DNA from: Streptomyces sp. M41(2017)
GTDB taxonomy: Bacteria; Actinomycetota; Actinomycetes; Streptomycetales; Streptomycetaceae
Assembly (NCBI RefSeq): GCF_002078175.1
Contig: NZ_MWFK01000001.1
Location: forward strand, 4,340,001 to 4,404,000
Reading direction: 5' to 3'
DNA: 64,000 bases
Shown piece after piece: positions 34,935-43,068 of this stretch; within the stretch, counting starts at the first letter, position 1; each line of letters opens with the position of its first letter. A program made the position numbers and the translations under genes. The notes below the pieces were generated by a model. It made no database searches, was not told the origin of the DNA, and saw only the letters and a program-made list of their open reading frames with translations.

Positions 34935-36677
34935 ATGGCCAAGCAGAACGTCGCCGAGCAGTTCGTCGACATCCTCGTCCGTGCGGGCGTCAAGCGGCTG
35001 TACGGGGTCGTGGGCGACAGCCTCAACCCCGTCGTGGACGCGATCCGGCGCAACGCGGCCATCGACTGGATCCACGTCCGGCACGAGGAGACGGCCGCGT
35101 TCGCCGCGGGAGCCGAGGCGCAGATCACCGGCAAGCTGGCGGCCTGCGCCGGCTCCTGCGGGCCGGGCAACCTGCACCTGATCAACGGTCTCTACGACGC
35201 GCACCGCTCCATGGCGCCCGTGCTGGCCCTCGCGTCGCAGATCCCCTCCAGCGAGATCGGCCTCGGCTACTTCCAGGAGACCCACCCCGACCAGCTGTTC
35301 CGCGAGTGCAGTCACTACAGCGAGCTGATCTCCAGCCCGAAGCAGATGCCGCGGCTGCTCCAGACCGCCATCCAGCACGCGGTCGGCCAGTCCGGGGTCA
35401 GTGTCGTCTCGCTTCCCGGTGACATCGCCGCCGAGCCCGCCCCCGACCGGACGATCGAGACCGCCCTCGTCACCTCCCGGCCCAGTGTCCGGCCGGGCGA
35501 CACCGAGATCGACGAACTCGTCGCGATGATCGACGACGCGCAGAAGGTCACGCTCTTCTGCGGCAGCGGCACGGCGGGCGCGCACGCCGAGGTCATGGAG
35601 TTCGCCGAGAAGATCAAGTCGCCGGTCGGGCACGCCCTGCGCGGCAAGGAATGGATCCAGTACGACAACCCGTTCGACGTCGGGATGAGCGGTCTCCTCG
35701 GCTACGGCGCCGCCTACGAGGCGACCCACGAGTGCGACCTGCTGATCCTGCTGGGCACCGACTTCCCGTACAACGCGTTCCTGCCCGACGACGTCAAGAT
35801 CGTCCAGGTCGACGTCCGGCCCGAACACCTGGGGCGGCGCTCGAAGCTGGACCTCGCGGTGTGGGGGGACGTCAAGGAGACCCTGCGCTGTCTGACCCCG
35901 CGGGTGCGGCCCAAGGGCAACCGGCGCTTCCTCGACAAGATGCTGAAGAAGCACGCGGACGCGCTCGAGGGCGTCGTCAAGGCCTACACCCGCAAGGTCG
36001 ACAAGCACGTCCCGATCCACCCCGAGTACGTCGCCTCCGTGCTCGACGAACTCGCCGACGACAACGCGGTGTTCACGGTGGACACCGGGATGTGCAACGT
36101 CTGGGCGGCCCGCTACATCACGCCCAACGGCAGCCGCCGGGTGATCGGTTCGTTCTCGCACGGGTCGATGGCGAACGCGCTGCCGATGGCGATCGGCGCC
36201 CAGTTCACCGACCGGAACCGGCAGGTCGTGTCGATGTCCGGCGACGGCGGGTTCTCCATGCTGATGGGCGACTTCCTCACGCTCGTCCAGTACGACCTGC
36301 CCGTGAAGGTGGTCCTCTTCAACAACTCCGCCCTCGGCATGGTCGAGTTGGAGATGCTCGTCGCCGGTCTGCCCTCGTACGGCACCACCAACAAGAACCC
36401 GGACTTCGCGGCCGTGGCGCAGGCGTGCGGGGCGTACGGCGTCCGCGTGGAGAAGCCCAAACAGCTCGCCGGAGCCCTCAGGGACGCCTTCGCGCACAAG
36501 GGCCCCGCGCTCGTCGACGTCGTCACCGACCCGAACGCCCTGTCCATCCCGCCGAAGATCAGCTCGGACATGGTGACGGGCTTCGCGCTCTCGGCGTCGA
36601 AGATCGTGCTGGACGGCGGGGTCGGGCGCATGCTCCAGATGGCCCGGTCCAATCTGCGCAACGTGCCCCGGCCGTAG
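34935..36677 (+). CDS. poxB: Pyruvate oxidase / pyruvate:quinone dehydrogenase (TPP enzyme)
   Basis: Oxidative decarboxylation of pyruvate to acetate and CO2, passing electrons to quinone (PoxB type) or O2. In 580 residues: the PYR domain with the catalytic Glu in RHEETAAFAAGAEAQ (about 50-60), the FAD-binding middle domain (190-340), and the PP domain with the thiamine-diphosphate motif GDGGFSMLMGDF to NN (about 435-465). The lack of a regulatory subunit and the KxxxQFVDILVRAG start distinguish it from acetolactate synthase. ATG at 34935; a GAGG site is 11 bases upstream. Supplies acetate in stationary phase or overflow in relatives (family knowledge). Confidence 0.9.
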   Translation: MAKQNVAEQFVDILVRAGVKRLYGVVGDSLNPVVDAIRRNAAIDWIHVRHEETAAFAAGAEAQITGKLAACAGSCGPGNLHLINGLYDAHRSMAPVLALASQIPSSEIGLGYFQETHPDQLFRECSHYSELISSPKQMPRLLQTAIQHAVGQSGVSVVSLPGDIAAEPAPDRTIETALVTSRPSVRPGDTEIDELVAMIDDAQKVTLFCGSGTAGAHAEVMEFAEKIKSPVGHALRGKEWIQYDNPFDVGMSGLLGYGAAYEATHECDLLILLGTDFPYNAFLPDDVKIVQVDVRPEHLGRRSKLDLAVWGDVKETLRCLTPRVRPKGNRRFLDKMLKKHADALEGVVKAYTRKVDKHVPIHPEYVASVLDELADDNAVFTVDTGMCNVWAARYITPNGSRRVIGSFSHGSMANALPMAIGAQFTDRNRQVVSMSGDGGFSMLMGDFLTLVQYDLPVKVVLFNNSALGMVELEMLVAGLPSYGTTNKNPDFAAVAQACGAYGVRVEKPKQLAGALRDAFAHKGPALVDVVTDPNALSIPPKISSDMVTGFALSASKIVLDGGVGRMLQMARSNLRNVPRP

Positions 36678-37440
36678 GCGGCGGCTTCCGCGCGGGTTCT
36701 GTCAGGGGCCCGGATCATGTGCCGTCCGGGTCCCGCCGACCGTCGGGCGGCGAACTCCTGAGGGTTCGCCTCCTCTTCGTGTACGGCGAGTTCGGCAGAC
36801 GCGTGTCGGCGGTTCGGCTGACTGCCGGCGGTCGGCGCGTCTCCCGAACGTGTAGTCCCGGAGCCGTCCCGTGCACACGGCCGGCCGCTCGCCCCGCCGT
36901 AGACGCGACGCCGCACCCCTCCCTCGCCGGAGTCCGGACGCCGGACGGGGCGAGGTCTCCGTGAGAGCGGACCGGAGTGTCGTGCTGCACCGGCCCCGGC
37001 CGGAGACCGGGACCGCCGACGACGGGACGGCTGCCGCTCGCGGACCGTCGCCGCCGGGGCCGTCGATTCCGCGCACGCCCGGTCCCGGCGCGACCCACTC
37101 CGTCACCCCCTTCGTCGACCAGGGGATTTGCGCGACCGCGGCGGTCCTGAGCCGCCCGCGGGCGATCCGGAACTCCCGTACCCCGTCAGCCGGATCGTCC
37201 CGAACATGCCACAGGTCCACGCCGGTGGCACCTGGTGCGCCCCGCCGTGCGGCGCGTGGTGACGGCCACGGGGCCCGTCCCCGGTCCGCCCCGGCGGACA
37301 CCGCGCCGGCGCACGGAGTGGATCCGCGGCGTCCGGGCGGCTCCGTCGCGCCGATCGGTGCCCGGTGCAGGCGTCGCGCGACCGTTTCCGTGGACGCGGC
37401 GACGGGCGATCCGACATGACTGTCACGTTCCCGTTGGGGC
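36678..37440. other. Intergenic region, 763 bp, no gene recognised
   Basis: Several open frames cross this stretch on both strands but all are Arg/Pro-rich and none has a recognisable motif, good ribosome-binding site or typical codon-position bias. It should carry the promoter of the anti-sigma ATPase gene. A small unrecognised gene cannot be excluded. Confidence 0.45.
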
Positions 37441-37983
37441 ATGGATCCCGTGAACGTGTTCGAGCAGGGGGGATCCGACATCGGCACGCAGGCGGGGGTC
37501 ATGAAGAGGCAGGCAAGCGGAGGCGCTCCGACGGCCGGGGGGACCTCCTCCACCGATCCGGTGGACGACATGTCCGACGGGGCGGCCGACCAGCCGGACA
37601 CGACGCAACTCCGGCGCCGGCTCGTCAAGGCGGACCTGCGGGCGGTTCCCGAGGTGCGCAGGGCGCTGCGTGAGCTGTTACGTCACTGGGGGATGCCGGG
37701 CCGGTCCGAGACGGCCGAGCTGCTGACCAGCGAGCTCGTCACCAACGCGCTGGTCCACACCGACCACGACGCCGTCCTGACGGCGACCGTCGGAGCGCGC
37801 CGACTGCACGTGGAGGTGCGGGACTTCGTGGGACGCAGGCCCCGGCTGCGCGTCCCCGACGCCGACGACGGCACCCACGGCAGAGGTCTGGTCCTCGTGC
37901 AGTCCCTGGCGGACGCGTGGGGCGTGCGGGCGCACGGCGTGGGCAAAGCGGTGTGGTTCGAACTGGACGGCGGCACGGTGTAG
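37441..37983 (+). CDS. RsbW/SpoIIAB-like ATP-binding anti-sigma factor
   Basis: A HATPase_c-fold protein (180 residues from ATG 37441, or 160 from ATG 37501). Motifs: N-box ELVTNALVHT (Asn for Mg-ATP), G1 VRDFVGRRP (Asp) and G2 GTHGRGLVLV. The ~65-residue N-terminal extension is disordered. Such proteins bind sigma factors or anti-anti-sigma partners and regulate development or stress in Streptomyces. Codon 80 (37678-37680) is TTA, so translation should depend on the bldA tRNA, restricting it to differentiated stages. The stop codon lies inside a 16-bp hairpin. Confidence 0.83.
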   Translation: MDPVNVFEQGGSDIGTQAGVMKRQASGGAPTAGGTSSTDPVDDMSDGAADQPDTTQLRRRLVKADLRAVPEVRRALRELLRHWGMPGRSETAELLTSELVTNALVHTDHDAVLTATVGARRLHVEVRDFVGRRPRLRVPDADDGTHGRGLVLVQSLADAWGVRAHGVGKAVWFELDGGTV

Positions 37984-38000
37984 AACACCGTGCCGCCGTC
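37966..38000. terminator. Bidirectional 16-bp hairpin between convergent genes
   Basis: Left arm 37966-37981 and right arm 37985-38000 are perfectly complementary with a 3-base loop. The stem contains the last codons and first base of the stop of the anti-sigma gene and lies 67 bp beyond the stop of the convergent DUF2637 gene. Confidence 0.78.
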
Positions 38001-38066
38001 GTCGTACGTGTCCGGGCCCGGCCGGAGCCGGACCCGCCCGGACTGTCGCCCGGGCGGAACAGTGCC

Positions 38067-39104
38067 TCAGCCGAACTGCTGCTCCAGATCCTTGAGCTTG
38101 CGTTCGAGGGAGTCGAGCCGCGGAAGGGCCATCGTGTCGTCCTCCGTGGTGAGGTCGACGGTGATCGGCTCAGTGCTCTTGCGGACCGGGGTGAGGGAGG
38201 GCCGCGAGCGTACGGGCAGCTGCTCCGCGGTGGATATGGCAGGCTCCGCGGAGCCCGCGGCGGGTGCCCGCTCCACGGTCGCCGTCTCCAGTTCCCGGCC
38301 GCCACCCCGCCCGGCGAAGCCGCGGTGTCCACGGCTCAGGGCCTTGAGGTGGGCCCGCTCGACCCGCTCCTCGTTCCGGCGGCGCAGGCGGTTCTGCTCC
38401 TTCTGACGCCGGTCCTCGCGTACCTCGTCCACGGCCTCGTCCAGCGTGCGGACGTTCTCCAGGAGCATCAGCGACCACGCGCTGTACGTCTCACGGGGGG
38501 CCCGCAGCCAACGGACGATGCGGATCTGCGGCAGCGGACGCGGCACCAGACCCTGCTCGCGCAGTGCGGCACGACGGGTCTGCTTCAGCGCGCGGTCGAA
38601 CAGCACCGCGGCCGACAGGGACATGCCCGCGAAGAACTGCGGGGCACCGGCGTGGGCCATGCCCCGGGGCGCGTGGACCCAGTTGAACCAGGCCGCTGCA
38701 CCCGCGAACGTCCACACGAGTATGCGGGAACCGAGAGCCGCGTCACCGTGGCTGGCCTCGCGCACGGCGAGGACGGAGCAGAACATGGCCGCGCCGTCCA
38801 GGCCGAACGGGACGAGGTACTCCCAGCCGTCGGAGAGGCCCAGGTTCTGCTGGCCGAAGCCGACCAGGCCGTGGAAGGAGAGTGCCGCCGCGACCGCGGC
38901 ACAGCAGAACAACAGCACATAGGAGGCCGAGCCGTAGATGGCCTCCTTACGCCTGCGGCGCTCCTCGCTGCGTTCCCAGGAGTCGTCGCCGCTCGTGTCC
39001 CCGGACCGCTTGCCGCGCGCGAGCACCGCCACCGCCGCCAGCAGGCCCAGGAGCAGAACGGCGCCTGGAAGCAGCCAGTTCAGCGATATGTCGGTCAGTC
39101 TCAT
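38067..39104 (-). CDS. DUF2637 membrane protein
   Basis: A 345-residue protein with hydrophobic helices at about 10-28, 58-82, 90-110, 120-140 and 145-165, followed by a long charged cytoplasmic tail (KQEQNRLRRRNEERVERAHL near 220-240) that ends in a predicted coiled-coil (PRLDSLERKLKDLEQQF). This is the DUF2637 layout, related to Spd-type proteins found on Streptomyces conjugative plasmids, although here it is chromosomal with no other transfer gene nearby. Function unknown. The ATG at 39104 has AAGGGA upstream; the frame is open to 39155. It may be regulated through the inverted repeats at 39300-39327. Confidence 0.75.
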   Translation of the reverse strand: MRLTDISLNWLLPGAVLLLGLLAAVAVLARGKRSGDTSGDDSWERSEERRRRKEAIYGSASYVLLFCCAAVAAALSFHGLVGFGQQNLGLSDGWEYLVPFGLDGAAMFCSVLAVREASHGDAALGSRILVWTFAGAAAWFNWVHAPRGMAHAGAPQFFAGMSLSAAVLFDRALKQTRRAALREQGLVPRPLPQIRIVRWLRAPRETYSAWSLMLLENVRTLDEAVDEVREDRRQKEQNRLRRRNEERVERAHLKALSRGHRGFAGRGGGRELETATVERAPAAGSAEPAISTAEQLPVRSRPSLTPVRKSTEPITVDLTTEDDTMALPRLDSLERKLKDLEQQFG

Positions 39105-39299
39105 CTGGGGTCCCTTGCATTGGGATAGGGCGTAACGCCCGCCATAGTGGCCCAATCACGTCGGCCCTCAGGGGGTTTCGGGGCAAGAGGCCGCCAAGGG
39201 AGTGCAAGGGGATGCGCAGGGCGACGTTCTGCTCGAACTGCCGCGCGAGGGACGGGAGTTGAGTGCGAATAAGATTACCCGTACGGATGGTTCGACGGA

Positions 39300-39327
39300 A
39301 AGTTCCTGCGACAAGTGAGGAACTTGT
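39300..39327. promoter_or_regulatory. Overlapping inverted repeats in the 314-bp gap upstream of the DUF2637 gene
   Basis: ACAAGT-GAGGA-ACTTGT (39311-39327, 6-bp arms) overlaps AAGTTCC (39300-39306) / GGAACTT (39319-39325), so two hairpins compete for the same bases. The surrounding sequence is AT-richer than the genome average, as expected for a promoter or operator. No gene is seen in the rest of the 39105-39418 gap. Confidence 0.45.
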
Positions 39328-39418
39328 GAAGTACCTGTGATCCGGGGAACGTCTCCGAGATGCCCTCGGGCGATGTTGATCTTAGGGCACGTGCGGGCCC
39401 GCGCCCGACCGGGGTGCC

Positions 39419-40327
39419 TCAACTGGCGTCGGCGGCCGTCAACTTGCGGACACGGTCCGCGTCGCAGGTGCGCGGGCAGGTCACGCAGGTGTCCTCGGGG
39501 TCCAGCGTGTAGAAGAGGCAGCAGCTCGCCCGGTCGCGGGTGGGCAGCGACCGGCCGGCGGGGCCGGTCAGTTCACGGAACGCCGCGGAGCCGACGTACG
39601 GCCGGGTGGCGCCGGGGAGCAGCAGCTCCAGCTCGCGCCGGCCGCGCGCCTCCTCGCCGAACAGGGGTGCGAGGTACCAGAGGCCTTCGACGATCTCGTC
39701 GGTCGCCATGCCCCACAGGGCCCGGCCGCGCCGCCGCATGCGCGGCCCGAAACCGCCGAGGACCGGCTCCAGGTGCTCGGCCACCGCGGCCCGCACCTCG
39801 GCGCGCAGCGCCTCCTCGTCCGGCACGACCCGCGCGCCGGGCAGCGCGGCGGCCGGGTCGTCCGGCAGGCAGGCGAACGTGGTGACGCGGACGGCGAACC
39901 GGCCGAGCTCGCGGTGGTAGGTGACGTGCTCCACAGGCATACGGGGCACCCGGCGCTGCAGAAACCACGGCACGGTGATCAGGAGGCAGGCGGGCCAGGC
40001 GTACCGGTGCAGTCCGAAGCTCGCCACGACATCCGGCCGCGCCCGCTGGCCGTAGTCCCGGGCCACCTGCGCCTCGTCCCACGCGAGGAACGCGTCGAGC
40101 GCGGGTCCGCCCTCCGCGAGCCCGGCGGCGTGGGCCCAGCCCGCACCGCGGGGCGCCGCCTCTCCGGCGGTCAGTTCCGTGACGCTCAGGTCGGGCATCA
40201 CCTCGGTCATCCGCGCGTAGGCGTCCGCGACGGGCGACACGGCGCCGAGTGTGCCGGGGCCGGTCGGGCCGGCGGCGCCGGTCGGGGCGGCCACGACGGC
40301 CTGGACGGAGAGAGCGGGAGCGGACAT
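39419..40327 (-). CDS. FhuF-like ferric-siderophore reductase with 2Fe-2S centre
   Basis: A 302-residue protein. The C-terminal CCLFYTLDPEDTCVTCPR matches the Cys-Cys-X10-Cys-X2-Cys 2Fe-2S motif of FhuF ferrioxamine reductases, and the central helical region (RMRRRGRALWGMATDEI) is also family-like. It probably releases iron from imported siderophores in the cytoplasm. An iron box (40354-40372) lies just upstream, supporting repression by a DmdR/IdeR-type regulator when iron is replete. The ATG at 40327 is used; a GTG at 40345 is possible and would sit closer to the iron box. Neither start has a Shine-Dalgarno site. Confidence 0.85.
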   Translation of the reverse strand: MSAPALSVQAVVAAPTGAAGPTGPGTLGAVSPVADAYARMTEVMPDLSVTELTAGEAAPRGAGWAHAAGLAEGGPALDAFLAWDEAQVARDYGQRARPDVVASFGLHRYAWPACLLITVPWFLQRRVPRMPVEHVTYHRELGRFAVRVTTFACLPDDPAAALPGARVVPDEEALRAEVRAAVAEHLEPVLGGFGPRMRRRGRALWGMATDEIVEGLWYLAPLFGEEARGRRELELLLPGATRPYVGSAAFRELTGPAGRSLPTRDRASCCLFYTLDPEDTCVTCPRTCDADRVRKLTAADAS

Positions 40328-40353
40328 GCGGAACCATCGCTTCACGATCGTTT

Positions 40354-40372
40354 GCAGGTAAGCCTTACCTTA
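40354..40372 (-). promoter_or_regulatory. DmdR/IdeR-type iron box
   Basis: GCAGGTAAGCCTTACCTTA matches 14 of 19 positions of the consensus TTAGGTTAGCCTAACCTAA that I recall for IdeR/DmdR iron boxes. It is 27 bp upstream of the FhuF-like gene start and is the kind of site that represses iron-uptake genes. Confidence 0.7.
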
Positions 40373-40480
40373 CCCTCCCTTTCGAATGTTTGAACTGAGG
40401 CGATGTGCGCCTATCGTGCTTGACGGACAAGTGACAATCGCCGCAATGACCCCATGCGGCACCCAGCCGGAGGAGGACCC

Positions 40481-41497
40481 GTGGAGCAGGCCGGTCCGCG
40501 CAGCGCCCACGCCTCCGAAGGGGCGGGGGTCCCGGGCGCCGCAGCGGCAGCCTCGCGGATTCCGGCACAGCCCCGGCCCACTGAACGGAGCCGGCCCGGA
40601 GACGTCCCCTCGGACGCCGTCGGCGACGGGACCGGCAGTCGGCCGGGAGGCGCCACCACCGCGGCCCGCGGTGAGCACACCCACGGCGAGACGCCGGTCC
40701 CGGGCGGCACCCGTTCCCCTTCCGCCGTCCCCGCACAGGGCACCCGCCCCGGAACACGGGACAGCGGCGGACGGGCCCGGGTCCCCGACGGGCACCGGTC
40801 CGCCGGACCGGCGGACGCCCACCGTCCCGGCGCACCGGCCGACGACCCGGCATCCGGATTCCGTGCCCGGCCCGTCGTGCAACGGGCCTCGGTGCGCGGG
40901 CAGATCCTCGACGCGCTGCGCACCGCGCTCGTCGCGGGCGAACTCGCGCCCGGTGAGGTGTACTCGGCGCCCGCGCTCGGCGATCGCTTCGGGGTGTCCG
41001 CCACGCCGGTGCGCGAGGCCATGCAGCAGCTCGCCCTCGAAGGTGCCGTCGAGGTGGTCCCGAACCGGGGATTCCGTGTGATCGAGCGCGGTACCCGCGA
41101 ACTGGCCGAACTCGCCGAGATCCGCGGGCTGATCGAGGTCCCCGTGATGCTCCGGCTCGCCCGCACGGTGTCCGCCGCGCAGTGGACCGAACTGCGCCCG
41201 CTCGCCGAGGCCACCGTCCGCGCCGCGTCCTCGGGCTGCCGCGCCACCTACGCCGAGACCGACCGCACCTTCCACCGTGCGGTCCTCGCCCTCGCGGGCA
41301 ACGCCCAGTTGGTGCGCATCGCCGACGACCTGCACCGCCGCGCGCAGTGGCCCCTCGTCGGCGGTCCCGTCTCCCGGGGGCGCGCCGATCTGGTGGCGGA
41401 CGCCGCCGAACACACCGCGCTCTTGGACGCGTTGATCGCCGGAGACCTCGCGGTCGTCCAGGCACTGGTGCGGGAGCACTTCACCGGCGCGTCCTGA
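40481..41497 (+). CDS. GntR-family (FadR/FCD) transcriptional regulator with long disordered N-terminus
   Basis: A 338-residue regulator. The first ~125 residues are Gly/Pro/Arg-rich and probably disordered, an unusually long extension for this family. The winged-helix GntR domain (about 130-200) contains VRGQILDALRTALVAGELAPG and FGVSATPVREAMQQLALEG; the C-terminal FCD ligand domain (about 205-335) has FHRAVLALAGNAQLV and the HTALLDALIAGDL His. GTG at 40481 was preferred over ATG 40454 because GGAGGAGG precedes it at the right spacing. The ligand (an organic acid in most relatives) and target genes are unknown. Confidence 0.87.
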   Translation: MEQAGPRSAHASEGAGVPGAAAAASRIPAQPRPTERSRPGDVPSDAVGDGTGSRPGGATTAARGEHTHGETPVPGGTRSPSAVPAQGTRPGTRDSGGRARVPDGHRSAGPADAHRPGAPADDPASGFRARPVVQRASVRGQILDALRTALVAGELAPGEVYSAPALGDRFGVSATPVREAMQQLALEGAVEVVPNRGFRVIERGTRELAELAEIRGLIEVPVMLRLARTVSAAQWTELRPLAEATVRAASSGCRATYAETDRTFHRAVLALAGNAQLVRIADDLHRRAQWPLVGGPVSRGRADLVADAAEHTALLDALIAGDLAVVQALVREHFTGAS

Positions 41498-41692
41498 ACC
41501 GGGCTGTCGCCATGCCGTACCGGCCCGGCAGCCCCGAGCGCGCCCCCTGTGCAACCGTCCGGAGTGCCTCCGTCACGGAACCGTACGGTCCGCGCAACAC
41601 TCTCCGCCGCCGGGAACCCGCACCGCCCGCGGTCGCGTGCCCCGGTGCACAGGGTCCGGGCGAGAGCCCGACCGCAACCGGGGGAGAAAGCC

Positions 41693-41998
41693 ATGCCAGA
41701 CCCTTCCTGGGCGGCGCAGCAGCAGGCGCAGCAGGCCGCTCATCAGGCCCAGCGGATCCACCAGAACCACGTCCGCATCCACCACCAGGCGCACGACATG
41801 GCCCGCCTCCACGGGGGTTCTCCCCGCACCCATCGCCCGACGGCCCGCACCGGCGCCGGCCGGGGCGGCGGCCTCGGCGGCTTCCTGACGTTCCTCGTCG
41901 TGGTGGCGGTCGTCGTCTGCCTGGTCCGTGACCCCGGACTCCGGCACGACGCAACCACGTTCGCACGCGACCTGCTGGCACGGATCCAGAACGGCTGA
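41693..41998 (+). CDS. Small membrane protein with His/Gln-rich N-terminus
   Basis: A 101-residue protein: a Gln/His-rich N-terminus (WAAQQQAQQAAHQAQRIHQN then RIHHQAHDMARLHGG), a Gly/Arg linker, one hydrophobic helix (about 66-80, FLTFLVVVAVVVCLV) and a short tail. Ribosome-binding site GGGGGAG before ATG 41693. The nine or so histidines could bind metal, but that is speculation. I do not recognise a family. Confidence 0.72.
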   Translation: MPDPSWAAQQQAQQAAHQAQRIHQNHVRIHHQAHDMARLHGGSPRTHRPTARTGAGRGGGLGGFLTFLVVVAVVVCLVRDPGLRHDATTFARDLLARIQNG

Positions 41999-42118
41999 CG
42001 GCCGCCCGGCCTCCCGCGCGAAGGCGGGGACACGGCCACGGCACCTCGCCGGGTCACCGGCACGACTCGTCCTCGGTGGTGTCGTCCGCCCGGCGTGGTG
42101 CCTCCCCGACCGGAACCG

Positions 42119-42151
42119 CCGTGGGCGCACATGTCGTGCGTGCGCCCACGG
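42119..42151. terminator. 12-bp hairpin between convergent genes
   Basis: CCGTGGGCGCAC (42119-42130) and GTGCGCCCACGG (42140-42151) are perfect complements around a 9-base loop, lying between the stops of the small membrane protein gene (+) and the TPR-like gene (-). It can terminate both. Confidence 0.75.
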
Positions 42152-42157
42152 GGCCGG

Positions 42158-42931
42158 TCAGGCCGTCGCCGCGGGGGGTGCCAACTGGGCGGCCAGCCAG
42201 GTGGGTACGCCCCCCAGCAGGCGGAACAGGCGGCCCGCCTCCGCGCGGAGCCGGGAGGCCTCGGGCTCCGACTCGGCGTCCGCGAGCGACGCCAGCGCCG
42301 GGGCCGTACCGACGAGATAGCCCAACTCCTCGCGGATGCGCAGGGACTCGGCGAAGCCGTGCCGGGCCTCCGTCAACTCCCCCTCCCGCAGGGCGAGTCC
42401 GGCGAGATGCCGCCAGGTGAAGGACATCAGCAGGGGATCGTCCTGGGCGGTCGCGCCCGCGTGCGCCCGCCGGTACGCCGCCCGGGCCGCCTGCGGCGCC
42501 CGGGCCAGGTTCTCGGCGAGCAGGCCGCGCCGGAAGTCCAGCAGGGCTCGTCCCGGAGCGCCGGGGGCGATCAGGGCGGCGGCCCGGCCGAGCGCGGCGC
42601 GCGCCTCGTCGGCCCGGTCGCGCACGCTCAGCAGGGTGGAGGCATAGGCGAGCTGACCGCGCTCACAGGCCGCCGCGCCACGCTCGTCGTCGCTCTGCGC
42701 GAGAGCCTCGGCGGTGCGCAGCGCGTCCTCCGCCTCCGCCCACCCCTGCTCCGTGTAGAGACAGCGTTCGACGAGCAGGGAAGCTCTCTGGAGCGAGGCC
42801 TCCGCCGTGTGCGGCTGGAGCAGCGCCGCCGCGTCGGCCCAGCAGGCGCGCGAGCGCAGCCGCCATATCGCCGTCTGGAGTGGATCGTCCCCTGCAGTCG
42901 TTCCGGAACCAGACATGGCGGTATGCGCCAC
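42158..42931 (-). CDS. TPR-like helical protein of unknown function
   Basis: A 257-residue protein of repeated Ala-rich helix pairs (ASLLVERCLYTEQGWAEAED, GQLAYASTLLSVRDRADEAR, LLMSFTWRHLAGLALREGEL, HGFAESLRIREELG), consistent with tetratricopeptide-like repeats throughout. No catalytic motif, signal peptide or membrane helix. It probably mediates protein contacts. The GTG at 42931 was chosen for its GGGAGG site; an upstream GTG (42949) and an ATG at 42916 are alternatives. It lies downstream of pucR's terminus but is transcribed on the same strand. Confidence 0.7.
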   Translation of the reverse strand: MAHTAMSGSGTTAGDDPLQTAIWRLRSRACWADAAALLQPHTAEASLQRASLLVERCLYTEQGWAEAEDALRTAEALAQSDDERGAAACERGQLAYASTLLSVRDRADEARAALGRAAALIAPGAPGRALLDFRRGLLAENLARAPQAARAAYRRAHAGATAQDDPLLMSFTWRHLAGLALREGELTEARHGFAESLRIREELGYLVGTAPALASLADAESEPEASRLRAEAGRLFRLLGGVPTWLAAQLAPPAATA

Positions 42932-43030
42932 GTTGCCCTCCCCGAGCACACCATTGAGCTGTTGAGTGGTGGCATCTCAGCACGGATCACCGGGCCCGGC
43001 CAAGAGGGTGGGTGAAGGATTTCACAAAGT

Positions 43031-43063
43031 GGCGGGGCGGGGCCGGCCCTCCGGGACCCCGCC
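43031..43063 (-). terminator. Possible terminator after pucR
   Basis: GGCGGGG (43031-43037) and CCCCGCC (43057-43063) can pair as a 7-bp stem just beyond the pucR stop codon. GC-rich background makes chance occurrence possible. Confidence 0.35.
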
Positions 43064-43068
43064 GGGGT

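Noticed and set aside
36702..37628. Open frames in the gap between poxB and the anti-sigma gene
   Set aside because: Arg-rich translations with frequent rare-like residues, no motif, no good ribosome-binding site; two overlap the anti-sigma gene antisense.
38067..39104. DUF2637 protein as evidence of an integrated conjugative plasmid
   Set aside because: No integrase, replication, tra or att-site sequence nearby; DUF2637 proteins are also chromosomal.
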